A DNA stretch of 64,000 nucleotides from Cannabis sativa. Its lineage: Eukaryota > Streptophyta > Magnoliopsida > Rosales > Cannabaceae. The stretch is from NCBI RefSeq assembly GCF_029168945.1, contig NC_083610.1:70857580-70921579 (forward strand), given 5' to 3'. Position numbers and translations under genes: made by a program. Under the pieces are notes generated by a model. That model was given only the letters and a program-made list of their open reading frames with translations. It did not search any database and was not told where the DNA came from. Shown here piece by piece: positions 12,093-23,834 of this stretch (within the stretch, counting starts at the first letter, position 1; every line of letters starts with the position of its first letter).

Positions 12093-14880
12093 AAAACAAA
12101 AAGTGCGTTTCAAATAATCTCAACACCTTGATATACAAATCAAGTGTAGTAGTAGTAAACTCCTCGTAATAGGATCTGAAAGGTTGAATTAAACACAACC
12201 TTTTCTCCACCATTACTCTTCCTTTAATCACAAAATCATTGATAATGTGAAATTCCTCTTCTATATGTCTACTTTCTTGGGATACTGGATGCTATACTTT
12301 TGGCAACTACTTCTTGGTTATTCAGGAAGTAACACAAGTAGTTAAGGCAATTTGGAATGGTGCCAAAAATGTATAGAACTTTCTTTAGACTGAATAAGTA
12401 CCTTTCCTGCAACTTTAACATTCAGTCCCTTCCTGGTAGACCTAGAGACTTCAGATAGGTTTTTACACTTCTCCAAAATCACTATTCCACCCCCAGAGTA
12501 ACCACCATCTTATCAGAAAGATTTACTAGCACAAAGGCAAATTTCGAAATCTGATATGGTGTAGTCTAAGAGTTTTAAACACACCCTTATAGACTAACAT
12601 ATAGTTCCTCTTCTTTGTCTTAAGATTTACTTGATTGTCTTCCAATGTTCTTCTCCTGGATTAATCTGATACCTACTCATTACTCCCACTCAACAGCAGG
12701 TGTCTGGTCTAAGGCATACAAAAGCATATCTAAGACCTCTCACTTTTGATTTAAGAAATTCTTTCATGGCTTTATCTTTTCTGGAATAGTTGAGACTTTT
12801 CCTTAGATAAATAAAATCTATGCCTAAGAAGTTGTGAAGCTTCTATAGATTGCCATTAGAAAGAAAATGCTTCAGCATCTTACTAAAGTAAGTTGCTTGC
12901 ATTAGAGTAAGTAATTACCAGGTATACCACAAGCCATAGGTTTAGATAAACTCAAACCTATAATACTAGGAACAGGAAGTTTGTTAAGTCCATTGAATAG
13001 ACTTATAAACGAAAATTTCCTTTTATGTCCTTGTAATAGAAAACTTTAGGTTACTCCATGTGAATGGATTAAACCATAGCTCTATTGGCTTTCTTCTTAG
13101 TTTCTTATCTTGACAATCCATTACTTGTTTAAACTCACAATGGATTTTAATCACTAGTATCTCCCAAGTCATAAGAAGGTGAGTTCCTAGAAACTCTCCC
13201 ACTACGATAAGGTACCATGAATTATGTCGAAGAAAACTAAATGGTATTGATCTCTTCGGTTGTGACAAGACAAAAGAGGCATTGAGATCATCATATGTTA
13301 TATAAGATGATAGAACACTTTTGGAATCAAGAAAAATATCTCCTTTATTTGCCACTTGTTTTCAGACTTAGTCATTATCTTAGAAAAGTAGTATTTGTTT
13401 GAACAAACACTTTCTTATCTATTGACAATGGGATGGTCCACCCCTAATCACTTAGAACAGCTAACAAACCATGGTTAACAGTTCTAGCTTTTCTTAAGAT
13501 TTTGATTAGGTCATCCATGAATCTAGTAATGATTTACATTAAGTATACAACCATTACATCATTCTGAAATTGTATTACCATAGAAGGATTTAGGCAACGA
13601 CTAGTAACTAATCATCAATATGCAACTCGAAATTTCTGGGGAGGTAAGTTTGGATATAATTCAAAAATCAATTTAATGATCTTTGAACTGCATATCTACT
13701 AACTATTTCTCCACCCCTATCAGTTCGCAAGATCTTTAACCACTTACCTTAATGGTTTTAACCATTGCTAGAAATTAATGAAATTTTTCAAACATTTCAA
13801 ATTTCTTTGCTAAAAGGTATAATCTAGAGTTATCGTTTTAAGAATACAACGAAAAAATCATATCCACCCCTGAATGTACATCCATCTGCGAATGAGATGA
13901 ACTACTTTCAGTGGATATAGGCATATTAACTCTTTGCAGAGATTGATCTTGTCAAATCCACTATGAACAAGATACAAATGCCATAGATTAAAAAAAAATG
14001 GTAGTGTCTTTTGATGACATAGGTTTAGTTACATCAAAGAGTTCTTAGAATACTGCAAGTGGATCCTGGTCACAGAATACCTAACTCATATTCCATACAG
14101 TTTTAATCCATTAATAGAAGATGGATATTAAACACTTGAGAAAGTGTAATTGTATTGTATTCTGGAATTAGAAATTTAAGAAAATTTCTATTTGGAATCT
14201 AAAATTAAAGTCAAAGACTTAAATTTATACCAAATATAATGAGTAATTCTATCTTGGACCAGCACTAATAATACAAACTCTAAGTCAGATTTGCCCATAC
14301 AAGTTGGAGATTTCTAAGATTGAGGATTTATATCAATTGGGAATAGAATTTCGGGATTATAATCATATGTGTCATTTAATTTCTTAAGAGAAAATATAGA
14401 ATGACATGAAATGATTTATAGACCATTCATCCAATGATATGTTATTGAGCTAATTCGAAATGAATAAGCTAAGAGGAATTAGGATAATTTTGTTTAAAAT
14501 AAGAATCCAACAATGCTTCGATTAGCGAAAGTCAAAGTAATCTTATTTATACAATCTTCTTGTTTCATATTGTAAAAATACTAGTCTAAGGTGTTACCAA
14601 TTGATGAACAGCTAGATGTCGCATATACAATATTTATCTTTTGAGATCTAACACTATTATGTATGTCTAATGGTGAAAATCCACTAGGGATTTATCTCAT
14701 TAGATAAACAAGCCAAGTTAGACCAACAATGAAGATTCGAAATTAAACTACAACTTAATAACAGAAAATAACATGGTTCAATATAAATTCATACACAATT
14801 CAGAAATTATAAGCATATAGCAAGTAGGAATGACAAGTGAAAATACTAAAACATACAATCCTAAATAATTTCCAAGGTTT
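12093..14880 (-). pseudogene. decayed copia pol (integrase to RNase H traces)
   Basis: Read on the minus strand, the order integrase to RNase H is still traceable towards the 3' LTR. Near 13716-13742 the phrase LRTDRGGE, an integrase core motif of copia pol, is readable. At 12240-12280 a SQYPKKVDI-like segment and the following 150 bp resemble the RNase H tail that ends copia pol. The longest open frame (13023-13355) has 110 codons and no intact domain. Stops and frame changes are everywhere, so no protein is expected. Gag could not be recognised. Boundaries are approximate. Confidence 0.6.
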
Positions 14881-15240
14881 TCAACAAACTGATATCAGTG
14901 TCCCGTTTAGGCGAGAGTCAAAGCTACCATCCATTGAATAGAGTTGTCAGCTCATCTAAAATGTTAAACATTCTAGCAACCTTTTATTCGATCAAGATTG
15001 GAATTCAGCGTTGTCCCGTTTAGGCGAGAGTCAAGGCAATTCTATCTTATGAGCTTCCACCATTGTTTCGCAATTTGCAAGTCAAGTATGGTCGCCACCA
15101 TTAGGGTGATCCATACCATACAAAACACTTACAAACTACTTATCATTCGAGATTAAACGGTGCGAAATTGCTAATGAACGTTCCTCCATTAGGGAGGATT
15201 ACTCACTAAAACAAACGCGGTGTAAAACCCACAATGGAGA
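14880..15240. repeat. leader segment with a duplicated 22-bp phrase
   Basis: GTCCCGTTTAGGCGAGAGTC followed by AA occurs at about 14899 and again at about 15013, 113 bp apart. Nearby are two CCACCATTAGGG / CTCCATTAGGGAGG variants. The block is less AT-rich than what follows and lies between the AT-rich leader and the pol remnant. On the minus strand this is where gag would begin, but I see no gag frame. Confidence 0.55.
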
Positions 15241-18200
15241 TCGAATGTCTCTTGTTTAAAAGCTCATTATTTAAAGAGAGTTGTATTTTCTTTGATTCTC
15301 TTTATTTAATCTATTTATTTAAAATATATATTTATTTAATTAAAATTTCCAATTTAGAATGAAAAATTCTAAATATAAATTTTAATTTAATATTTATTAA
15401 TTTTACTTAGATGGATATGAAAATAACATGAATTATTTCCATCTTAGTAATAATTTCCAATAAATATTTAGAAAAATATTCAATTTAAGTTGTTACAAAA
15501 TTAATTTAAATTAATTTACAACTCAAATTTAATTTTCTATAAATATATATTGCATTTCGAAAAATTAAAGTATTCAAGGATACAATTTTCGAAAATGCAT
15601 GTTAAAATAAAAAATTAATCCTGGAAAAATTATTCTAATTTAATGTTGGCCCAAAATTAATTAATAAAATTAATTTACAACAAAAAATATAATTTTCCTA
15701 TTTAATTAAATATATAAGAAAATTTTAAATATTTAAGTATGATGATGAAAATCAACTTAAATATTAATTTTCTATTTAATTAAATACACTAGAAAAATAC
15801 TTTAAGCAAAAATATCACCTATCTAGATTTTCCTTTGACTAATTAATTCAATTTCTAATAATATACTTTAATTCAATTTATTTTAAATTAATCAATAAAT
15901 GAAAAAATCATTGATTTAAGTTGGTCCAAAAATTAATTAAAATAAATAATTAATTTACAACTTAATCTATTTTTGAAGATAAAATTCGAAATTCCAGCAT
16001 TTAAGAAATGCAATTTCGAAAATTGATTAATAAAATAAAGAAAAATATATTTTACTTCATTTATTTTAATTAATCATTAAATGAAAAAAATCATTGATTT
16101 AAGTTGGTCTAAAATTAAAATAAATAATTTACAACTTTAATTTATTTTTCAAATAAAATTTGAAATTCCAGCATTTAAGAAATGCAATTTCGAAATTTGA
16201 TTAATAAAATAAAGAAAAAATAATTTTCTATTTAATTAAGTGTCATGAAAAAGAAATATTTAAGTATCATGATGAAAATCAACTTAGATATTTAATTTTC
16301 AAATTAATTAAATGTATTAAATTCAAGAAATAAATAATTAAGTGTGGAGAAGGCTTAATTATTTATCTCTAGTTTAATACTAGGAAAAAATATACTTAAA
16401 ATAAATTGTACCAAAATTAATTATTTCAATAATTAATTTTACAATGTATAATATTTTCCTATTTAATATTAGAAATAATAAGTAGTCTAGAAATAACTAT
16501 CTAGAAAATATCTTATTTGACTAAGTATCTTTTCCACAAAATTTGAAAAAATAATATCTAATTTAAGTTGTATTAAAAAAATCTAGAACTTAAATATTTT
16601 TCAAAGTTAAATTCAATTAAATATCAGAAATTAAGTTGTAACCACTTAATTTAAAAATATTCCATTTTAAGTTAATATTCGAAAAGATATTAACTTAAAA
16701 AATATCTAAAATATTCCATTTTAAGTTAATATTCGAAAAGATATTAACTTAAAAAAATATCTAAAGAATCTTAATAACCAATGCCTAAAATTCCTCAACT
16801 TAATTTTGAAATTTTAAATCCAAAAGATATTCAGATTTAAGTTGGTTAGTTGTAAATAACTAAATATAAACTTAAATAGGAATATTTAATGAAAAATTTA
16901 AATTAAGCTTCAGAAAGAATCTAGATGGTTATAATTCTATATTTAATTAAATACAAGAAAATACACATAGTTTAGCTTAGAATAAAAAATTCTTTAAACT
17001 ATGTTTTTCTTAAATTAATTTCAAAATAAATGAAATTAATTATGTTGCTAATCAATTTTATTAGGTTAAACTAGTTTAATTAACCTAGTACAGTTATTCA
17101 AATGAGGCAAATGGGCCTTCACAATTGGGGTGGTTCATGTGAGGGGGTGCTGGGTTCAGTATGTCGTACCCACTACTATGGCTCCCAACTCTCACACAAG
17201 GCCCAAAAGAGAGGAATTTAACCTCAATAAGAACAACTGTTATTAATTGAATAAGCCCAAAAACTAAATGGGCCTAAATAAAATCTATCAATGACTATGA
17301 CATTTTATTTAGCAACAACAACCTATATGCATCTATAATGAAATAAAACACATAGGCTCACACAGGCACACTTTGGATGGGTCCTATCATGTTGCTAGGT
17401 CATACACAGATGAAAGAAGATTGTAAATATACCTGTTACAAATTATTAACTTGACCAAGGGAGCCATCAGATCAATAGATCTGGCAAAAGGTAACCATGG
17501 CTATTTGCAATCAAGTTATAATAGGTTTTGAAAACTTACACACAAGCTAAAACACATACTCCTGCAACAAGGTTAGCTGGATAGTTGGATGTAGGATTTA
17601 TTTAATTTAAATTAAATTATTAATTTCGAAATAATTAATTAAATAAAAAATTTCAAAAATTTTAAAAAAAATTTGAAAAAATTCAAAAATTTTAAAAAAA
17701 TTTAAATTTAAAATTAAACCTAAAATTTTGAAAAATTAGGTTTCAACCAACCTAAATATCATTTCAAAATTTGCTAACTACTTTTAAAATTTAAATGTTA
17801 TTTTATAAATAAAAATTAAATAAAAAATTAAAAAAGATAAATGAATATCTTTTTCAGATTTTAAATGTAATTTAAATAAATAAAATAACAAAATTTAAAA
17901 GTTAGCAAAATATCTTACATCTTTTTAAAATTACATGATTATAGTTATCTTATTTTAAATTTAAATAAGGTCAAATTATTTAAAAAAAAAATTAATTTAA
18001 AATATTTTAAATCTGACCTTAAATTTAAAAATAAGATAAGATATAATCAAATTTAAAAATAAGATAGATTATTAAGCAAATAAGATAGATACTAACTATT
18101 TTTAAATTCAAATTACACTAATATCTTGAATTAAATTTAAAAAATATTAAATTAATTCATAATGATAATTAGAATTGAATTAGGAATAGTAATAGTATAA

Positions 18201-18580
18201 ATACAGAACTACACAAAAAATCGAAAGTTAATTCCATGAAAAAGCATGAAAAAACGAAGAAAAACGAAAAAATTGTGAGCTGTACGGACAGTTTTCGCGA
18301 TCACAGGAAAATTTCAGCACAGCTCCGATTTTTTCCGAATGTTCAAAAAATCATAACTAATTCAAATTAAATCGAAATTGAGTTCTGTAAAAAAAGTAAC
18401 TTGCTTAATTTTTTCCATAATATCCAATAAAAATAATTCTAGAAACAGAATCGCAGTTATTTTTCACGAAAATTCACAAACATCAATCAATCATCAAATA
18501 ACACTCAATACAACATGATACCATCCAAAAACAAACAAACAATCGTTTTAAAGTCCAAATTTCTTGCAAGTAAATCAATT
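15241..18580 (-). other. 3.3-kb AT-rich leader of the copia element with degenerate repeats
   Basis: The stretch is extremely AT-rich and has no open frame. A module of about 40 bp is repeated with variations. On the plus strand it reads AAGTTGGTCCAAAATTAATT followed by AAATAAATAATTTACAACTT, with versions near 15645, 15920, 16095 and 16400. GAAATTCCAGCATTTAAGAA followed by ATGCAATTTCGAAA is repeated near 15990 and 16165, and the TTCCATTTTAAGTTAATATT block is directly doubled at 16670-16755. It separates the primer-binding site from the rest of the element, an unusually long untranslated leader. Confidence 0.65.
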
Positions 18581-18598
18581 ACCATGGCTCTAAGGCCA
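18581..18598 (-). other. primer-binding site of the copia element
   Basis: On the minus strand TGGCCTTAGAGCCATGGT begins two bases inside the 5' LTR. It matches the common initiator-methionine-tRNA site TGGTATCAGAGC except for three of the first twelve positions. It fixes the right-hand LTR as the 5' LTR. Confidence 0.8.
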
Positions 18599-18600
18599 GT

Positions 18601-20495
18601 TGTTGGAAATTATTTTACCAGGATCTTAGATCTACTCACAAGTATGTTGATTAACACCCTAAATATGAACTTTCTAAAACGATAAAATAAACACGTATAA
18701 AGTTTAAGAAACCTTACATTGGTTGCAGCGGAATAATATGACTCCTTCCGTTCAGATATCTAGCCCTTGATTCCTTTCTGTAGCAGAGCATTATCAATAT
18801 CTGAACCTGGATCTCTTTCTTTGAATCTTTGATGCTGAAACTCCTTTTGCTGAATGTCTTTCTTCACGATCTTCCTCACTATGATTGAGGTATCACTTGC
18901 TGTGTGTGGGCACTACTCATACACTAAGGATTTCGAAATCTCAAGAGGAAGAGAGAGAGAGAGTGGGTTCGGCCAAAGATAGGGAGAGAGAAGGCTCAGG
19001 TTTTTCTGATTCAGAAAGTGTCAAAAGAAAGTGTAATTTTCCTGAAGCCTTCACTATCTATTTATAGCATTCCACTAGGGTTAGGTTTGAATTATTTGGC
19101 ATTAAAATAATGAAAATATCAGTTTAAATTTCCTACAAAAGTGGCTGGCCCTATACTAGTGGATTTGGGCCTCACTTTTTGCAATTTTGCAGTTTTACCT
19201 TTTCTGCATCTGATTTTCTCAAAAACGCCAATTTTCTAATTCAACCATTTAAATGCCAATTCTAACTATTTAATAACTATAAATAATTATTAAATAATAT
19301 TGTCATTTATCATATTTATTAATTGAACCATACAAAGTATCATAATTAACAAATATGCCCCTAAAACTCTTTCTTTACAATTTCGCCCTTACTTAGTGAA
19401 AAATTCACTAATAGACATAGTCTAAATTGAGAATTATAATTGATTAATCAAAACCAATTACATGAGTCTTACAAGCAATATTATCTCAACTAGTGGGGGG
19501 ACCATGAGTCTATATAACCGAGCTTCCAATAAGTAGATCAAGAATTTATTACTAAAATTTACTAACTTATTAATTCTTCGTTGAATCCACGCATAGAACT
19601 TAGAATTGCACTCTCAATATATAGAATGCTCTATATGTTCCACCATATAGATACATCATTAGTTATCCATTGTTATAATCCTAATTTGATCAATGATCCT
19701 CTATATGAATGATCTACACTGTAAAGGGATTAGATTACCGTTACACCCTACAATGTATTTTATCCTTAAAACACTTGACCCCGTATAAATGATATTTCAG
19801 CTTATGTGAAATGAGTACTCCACCATTTATGTTCGTTTGGTCAAGCTCGAAGGAGATCATCCTTTGCTTACTATTTGCCAGATAGAAGCTATAGATTCCA
19901 TGTTTATGCTAGCGCTCCCACTCAATTGCACTACCGTGTTCCCAAAATGTACGTATCACCCTGACCTAAAAGTAGGCTTAACTAACAAATCAAAGAACAC
20001 GAATAGCCTCTCGAGATTGAGCCTAATCATATCAGGATTAAGATCATTTGATTTAGGATCAACTAGGCGATATTGACTTGAATAGATATTACGGTAAGTT
20101 TAATAAATCTAAGTCAAAGTTCAATATCGGTCCCTTCCGATGCATACTCCATGCATCCAACCTGAGCTTTACTTTAACCAATGCTCTGGAAAGAACATAG
20201 TACTTCTCCAAATGCAAGTAAACTCTGTTGTAGATTATCATATCAGTAAAACCCTGTGTCTGATAAATCTAGGAAACTTTATTCACATAGTCATGTTTAC
20301 TTTCCAATGTGTTGACAACACAATAAACAATATCAAGTATGTGAAAAGGGTTTCAGATGAATTTATATATTATGTACATATAATCATGAAATAAATCATG
20401 TGAACCATGCAACATTAAATGTTATTTCTGATCTATATTAATAAGTAAATCTGATTATATTGAAATGAGTTTTATTTAGGGCATAAAACTCAACA
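18601..20495 (-). mobile_element. 5' LTR of the minus-strand copia element (1,895 bp)
   Basis: It runs TGTTGGAAATTATTTT...AAAACTCAACA and is followed by CTTAA. Compared with the other LTR it carries a 9-bp insertion near 19120 (TATCAGTTT-type) and one extra GA in the GA run near 18955. Most of the roughly 25 substitutions are transitions. A minus-strand TATAAATA sits at 19059-19066 and would drive the genomic transcript. Confidence 0.92.
19059..19066 (-). promoter_or_regulatory. TATA box of the copia 5' LTR
   Basis: TATAAATA on the minus strand with AGATAGTGAAGGC following. Its position inside the 5' LTR and conservation in both LTR copies suggest it is the core promoter of the element. Confidence 0.55.
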
Positions 20496-20500
20496 CTTAA

Positions 20501-21000
20501 TTCGTCAGATGACTGTTGAAAAACATATTTACATGATCTTATTATTTTTCTTGTCAATATTTTTAAATGTAAAAAATAATTTCTGAAGATAATTTAAATA
20601 ATAATTTTATATGAAGAAGAAATAAAAATTTTGTATTAATTTATAATAAACTTCAAGAGATTCATTTAAAAACTCTAAATAGAATTTATTTTATAATCAC
20701 AATAAAAATAAACTTTCATGAAAATATCTCTAAAATACATTAAAACCAGAAATTAAAAGAGGAGAGAAAGAAAAAATAATAGATTAGAGTTGTCTTGCTC
20801 CAACTTTTATCTCCAATCCTCTCATTCTTTTCTTCTCTGTGTTATCTAATGTTCTTTATCGTTAATTACTTGAAAAACCCTATCGAATTCCACCTAATTA
20901 ACTTTAAAGTCGTAATTAAAAGGCCCAGCCAGCATTTGCGTGTAAGAGACTCTGCATGCGGATTGCTTGTTGTCCAAATATTTTTCTACTCTGACCTCTT
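20501..21000. other. AT-rich spacer between copia element and LINE
   Basis: Unique-looking AT-rich DNA. A 69-codon frame at 20795-21004 has no recognisable features. The last bases run into the 14-bp direct repeat that opens the LINE insertion. Confidence 0.6.
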
Positions 21001-21014
21001 TTAGTAAAATACAC
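21001..21014. repeat. left target-site duplication of LINE 1
   Basis: TTAGTAAAATACAC lies directly before the poly(T) tract of the minus-strand LINE half. The identical 14 bases occur at 28043-28056, directly after the plus-strand LINE half. Confidence 0.9.
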
Positions 21015-21045
21015 TTTTTTTTTTTGAATGAAAATCATCAATTTA

Positions 21046-23830
21046 TTAACCAATAACTTCTGCTACCAAAACAGGTAGCAAATCAATTGGGACAGACCCC
21101 ATATTGAAAGTGCAATCAGGATAGAATAACGAAGCTCTAGCAAAACTATGAGCCACCTTATTAGTTGATCGCCTAATAAAAAAGATAGAAACACTTTTAA
21201 GTTCTTTTAATAAAACCTTACAATCTTTAACCACTTGACCAAACATGAAAATCATTTCAATTGAACTTCGTAAGGCTTGTATAAAAACTAAGCAGTCGGT
21301 CTCAAGAATAACTTTGCAAGGTTGATTTCTTTTAATCCAACTCAAAGCTTCCTTGACACCCATTGCTTCCACTAATTCTGGTGTGGTTGAGCCATTAAAA
21401 AGCTTGGTTACTCCTTCAATGAGAACTCCTTGAGCATTACAAATCACAAAGCCAATTCCAAATTGAGTTGTGTTGGAAAATAAAGCAGCATCGACATTAA
21501 CCTTAATACTATCTTCATGTGGTGGCTGCCACTGCTCAGCTCCGTCACCTGGAATAAGACCAGGACTCGGGAAAATAACATTAGAACTATGAGCAGTTAG
21601 CCATTGATTAAGGTAAGGTTGAGCCGAAAATACTATACTCTCCACACTTGATGTTTTGTTGTTCCAAACCTTGTCATTCCGTGCGTTCCAAATTGACCAA
21701 CAAAGAGCAACTATGAGTTTTTTCTGATCTGCATCACACACCAGAAATTTCGAAGCACACCAGTCGAAAAAAGTGTTTTGTTGTGATGCTGCTGTGCCGA
21801 TTCCCACTCTGTTCCAACAAAGTGCAGCAGCTGGACAGCCAACAAGAGCATGGAAAATCGATTCTTCTTGGCTGTTACAAACAGGGCAGACAGAAGACAC
21901 CTCCACACGCTTAGTTCTCAACTGAATCATGGTTGGAAGACAGCCTTGACAAGCTCTCCAAGCCAAGTTTTTCATTTTCGGAGGTAATTTTAAAGCCCAG
22001 AATTTCTTCCAGAATCGTTCAACAGCAGCAGAACTTTGATCTTCTTGTCCATTAATTTCTTGGACAATTTTATATGCACTCTTTACTGTATAAAGTCTAG
22101 AAATTTCACCCTTCCATGTTATGTTGTCTCGATTCTGGCCTCGCAGCAAGGGAATGTCGAGTATCAGATCTTGATCCCTCTGGACAAACAAATCAGCAAC
22201 AATCTCTTCATCCCAGCCTACACCATCAGTGGAAAATAAATTGCACACTTTAGCACCTGTAAGAGTAGGGTGTGAAGATGTGATGAATGGATTTTGAGTG
22301 TCAGGTAACCAAGGCTCCCCCAGAATTGAAATAGATATGCCATCTCCAATAGACCAGCAAACACCATGAGACAGAAATTGACGAGCTTCAAGAACACTAC
22401 GCCAAACATAGCTAGGATTATTACCAATATCAGCAGTGAAGAAATTCCCACGAGGGTAATACCTTGCTTTAAAAAATTTTGAAACAAGCGTCTCCGGTTT
22501 TGTTTTTAATCTCCAACCTTGCTTACCCAAAAGTGCCAAATTAAAGCTTCTCATGTTCCGAAAGCCTATTCCACCTTTAGATTTGTATTTACAAAGTTTT
22601 TTCCAAGCCATCCAATGTATTCCTTTAGGAGAGTTATTCGACGATTGGCACCAGAATTTGGACATCAATCCCTCAATATCTCTGGTAACCTCTTGCGGGA
22701 TCAAGAAAACACTCATGGCATAGCTTGGGAGTGCTTGTGCAACCGTTTTGATTAAAATCTCCTTACCAGCCCTTGAGAGAAACTTTGTACCATAACCCGA
22801 GAGTCTATTCTTTACCTTGGTTTTCAAAAAACCCAAAGCAGCCGACTTATTTCTCCCCATAGAACTAGGCAATCCCAAGTATAAACTCCCTTCAATGGCC
22901 GTGGTCATCCCCAACAATGCATTTACTCTAACTTTCATAGTATCCAAAGTGTTAGCACTATAGAAGATAGAGGACTTAGAGAAGTTAACCTTTTGACCCG
23001 AGGCAAGTTCGAATTTGGATAGCACTTCTTGAATCCGACGAGCCTCCATTTCAGTGGCCTTGCAGTATAAGTAGCTATCATCTGCAAAGAGCATATGTGA
23101 CACCCTTGGAGCACCATTGGCCACTTTACATCCATGAAGCCACCCTCGTTGTTCATATTTTCGCAGTAAAGCTGTGAAACCTTCAGCACAGAGAATAAAA
23201 AGATACGGCGAAAGTGGATCACCCTGTCGTATACCTCTTGTGGGAATGATTGGACCAACTTCATTGTTGTTATGCATAACACTGCATTTGGCCGATTTCA
23301 CACACATCATAACCAGCTCAATCCATCTCTCCACAAAGCCTAGTTTCCGGAGCATTGCCTCAAGAAAATCCCATTCAATGCGGTCATATGCTTTACTCAT
23401 GTCTAACTTTAACGCCATAAAGCCTTCTTTTCCTTTGCGCTTCCTTTTAAGATAGTGTAATATTTCAAAAGAAACAAGAATGTTGTCAGAGATCAATCTA
23501 CCTGGGATAAAGGCACTTTGATTTCAGATATAATGGAATCCATGAAAGGCTTCATTCTGTTAACCATGACTTTTGTTATGATCTTGAACAAGACATTACA
23601 TAAGGCAATAGGACGAAGATTAGACATACGTTCAGGATTTCTCGTTTTTGGAATAAGGACGACATTCGCATCACCACAACTATCCGCTAAGGTTCCCTTG
23701 TCAAAAAAACAGCGAACATTTTTCACAACTTCATTCCCCACTATCGGCCAACACTTTTGAAAGAAAGCAGGTGTCATCCCGTCAGGTCCCGGGCTTTTAT
23801 CAGGGTGCATCTGAAAGACTGCTTTTCGAA
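21046..23830 (-). pseudogene. LINE 1 ORF2, 3' half: reverse transcriptase, zinc-binding domain, RNase H
   Basis: The N-terminal piece (23493-23843 frame) carries QMHPDKSPGPDGMTPAFFQ and NLRPIALCNVLFKIITK, the start of the non-LTR reverse transcriptase. A one-base loss in an AAA run near 23515 shifts the frame into a long 816-codon frame (21046-23496). This holds [16 protein letters not shown], the catalytic LFADD, a zf-RVT cluster ([19 protein letters not shown], about residues 560-580 of the frame) and a C-terminal RNase H with VNVDAAL, PELVEAM and ETDCL as acidic residues. The protein would copy the LINE RNA at the nicked target. Apart from the frameshift it looks intact. Its upstream half is on the other strand at 26742-28042, so no full protein can be made. 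Confidence 0.9.
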
Positions 23831-23834
23831 ATGA

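Larger units (their letters stand above)
10186..20495 (-). mobile_element. complete Ty1/copia LTR retrotransposon with dead coding region (10.3 kb)
   Basis: Two near-identical LTRs (10186-12071 and 18601-20495) enclose 6.5 kb, and the whole is flanked by CTTAA at 10181-10185 and at 20496-20500, a perfect 5-bp duplication. A methionine-tRNA-like primer site beside the right LTR and a purine tract beside the left LTR show it is transcribed on the minus strand. By eye the LTRs differ by about 25 substitutions and three indels, about 98.5% identity, so insertion is recent. Yet no internal frame exceeds about 110 codons. The contrast suggests a non-autonomous copy moved by another element's proteins. 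Long LTRs and residual pol motifs place it in Ty1/copia; the sublineage is not certain. Confidence 0.92.

Noticed and set aside
22519..23455. Plus-strand frames opposite the LINE 1 reverse transcriptase
   Set aside because: They are shadows of the minus-strand coding region.
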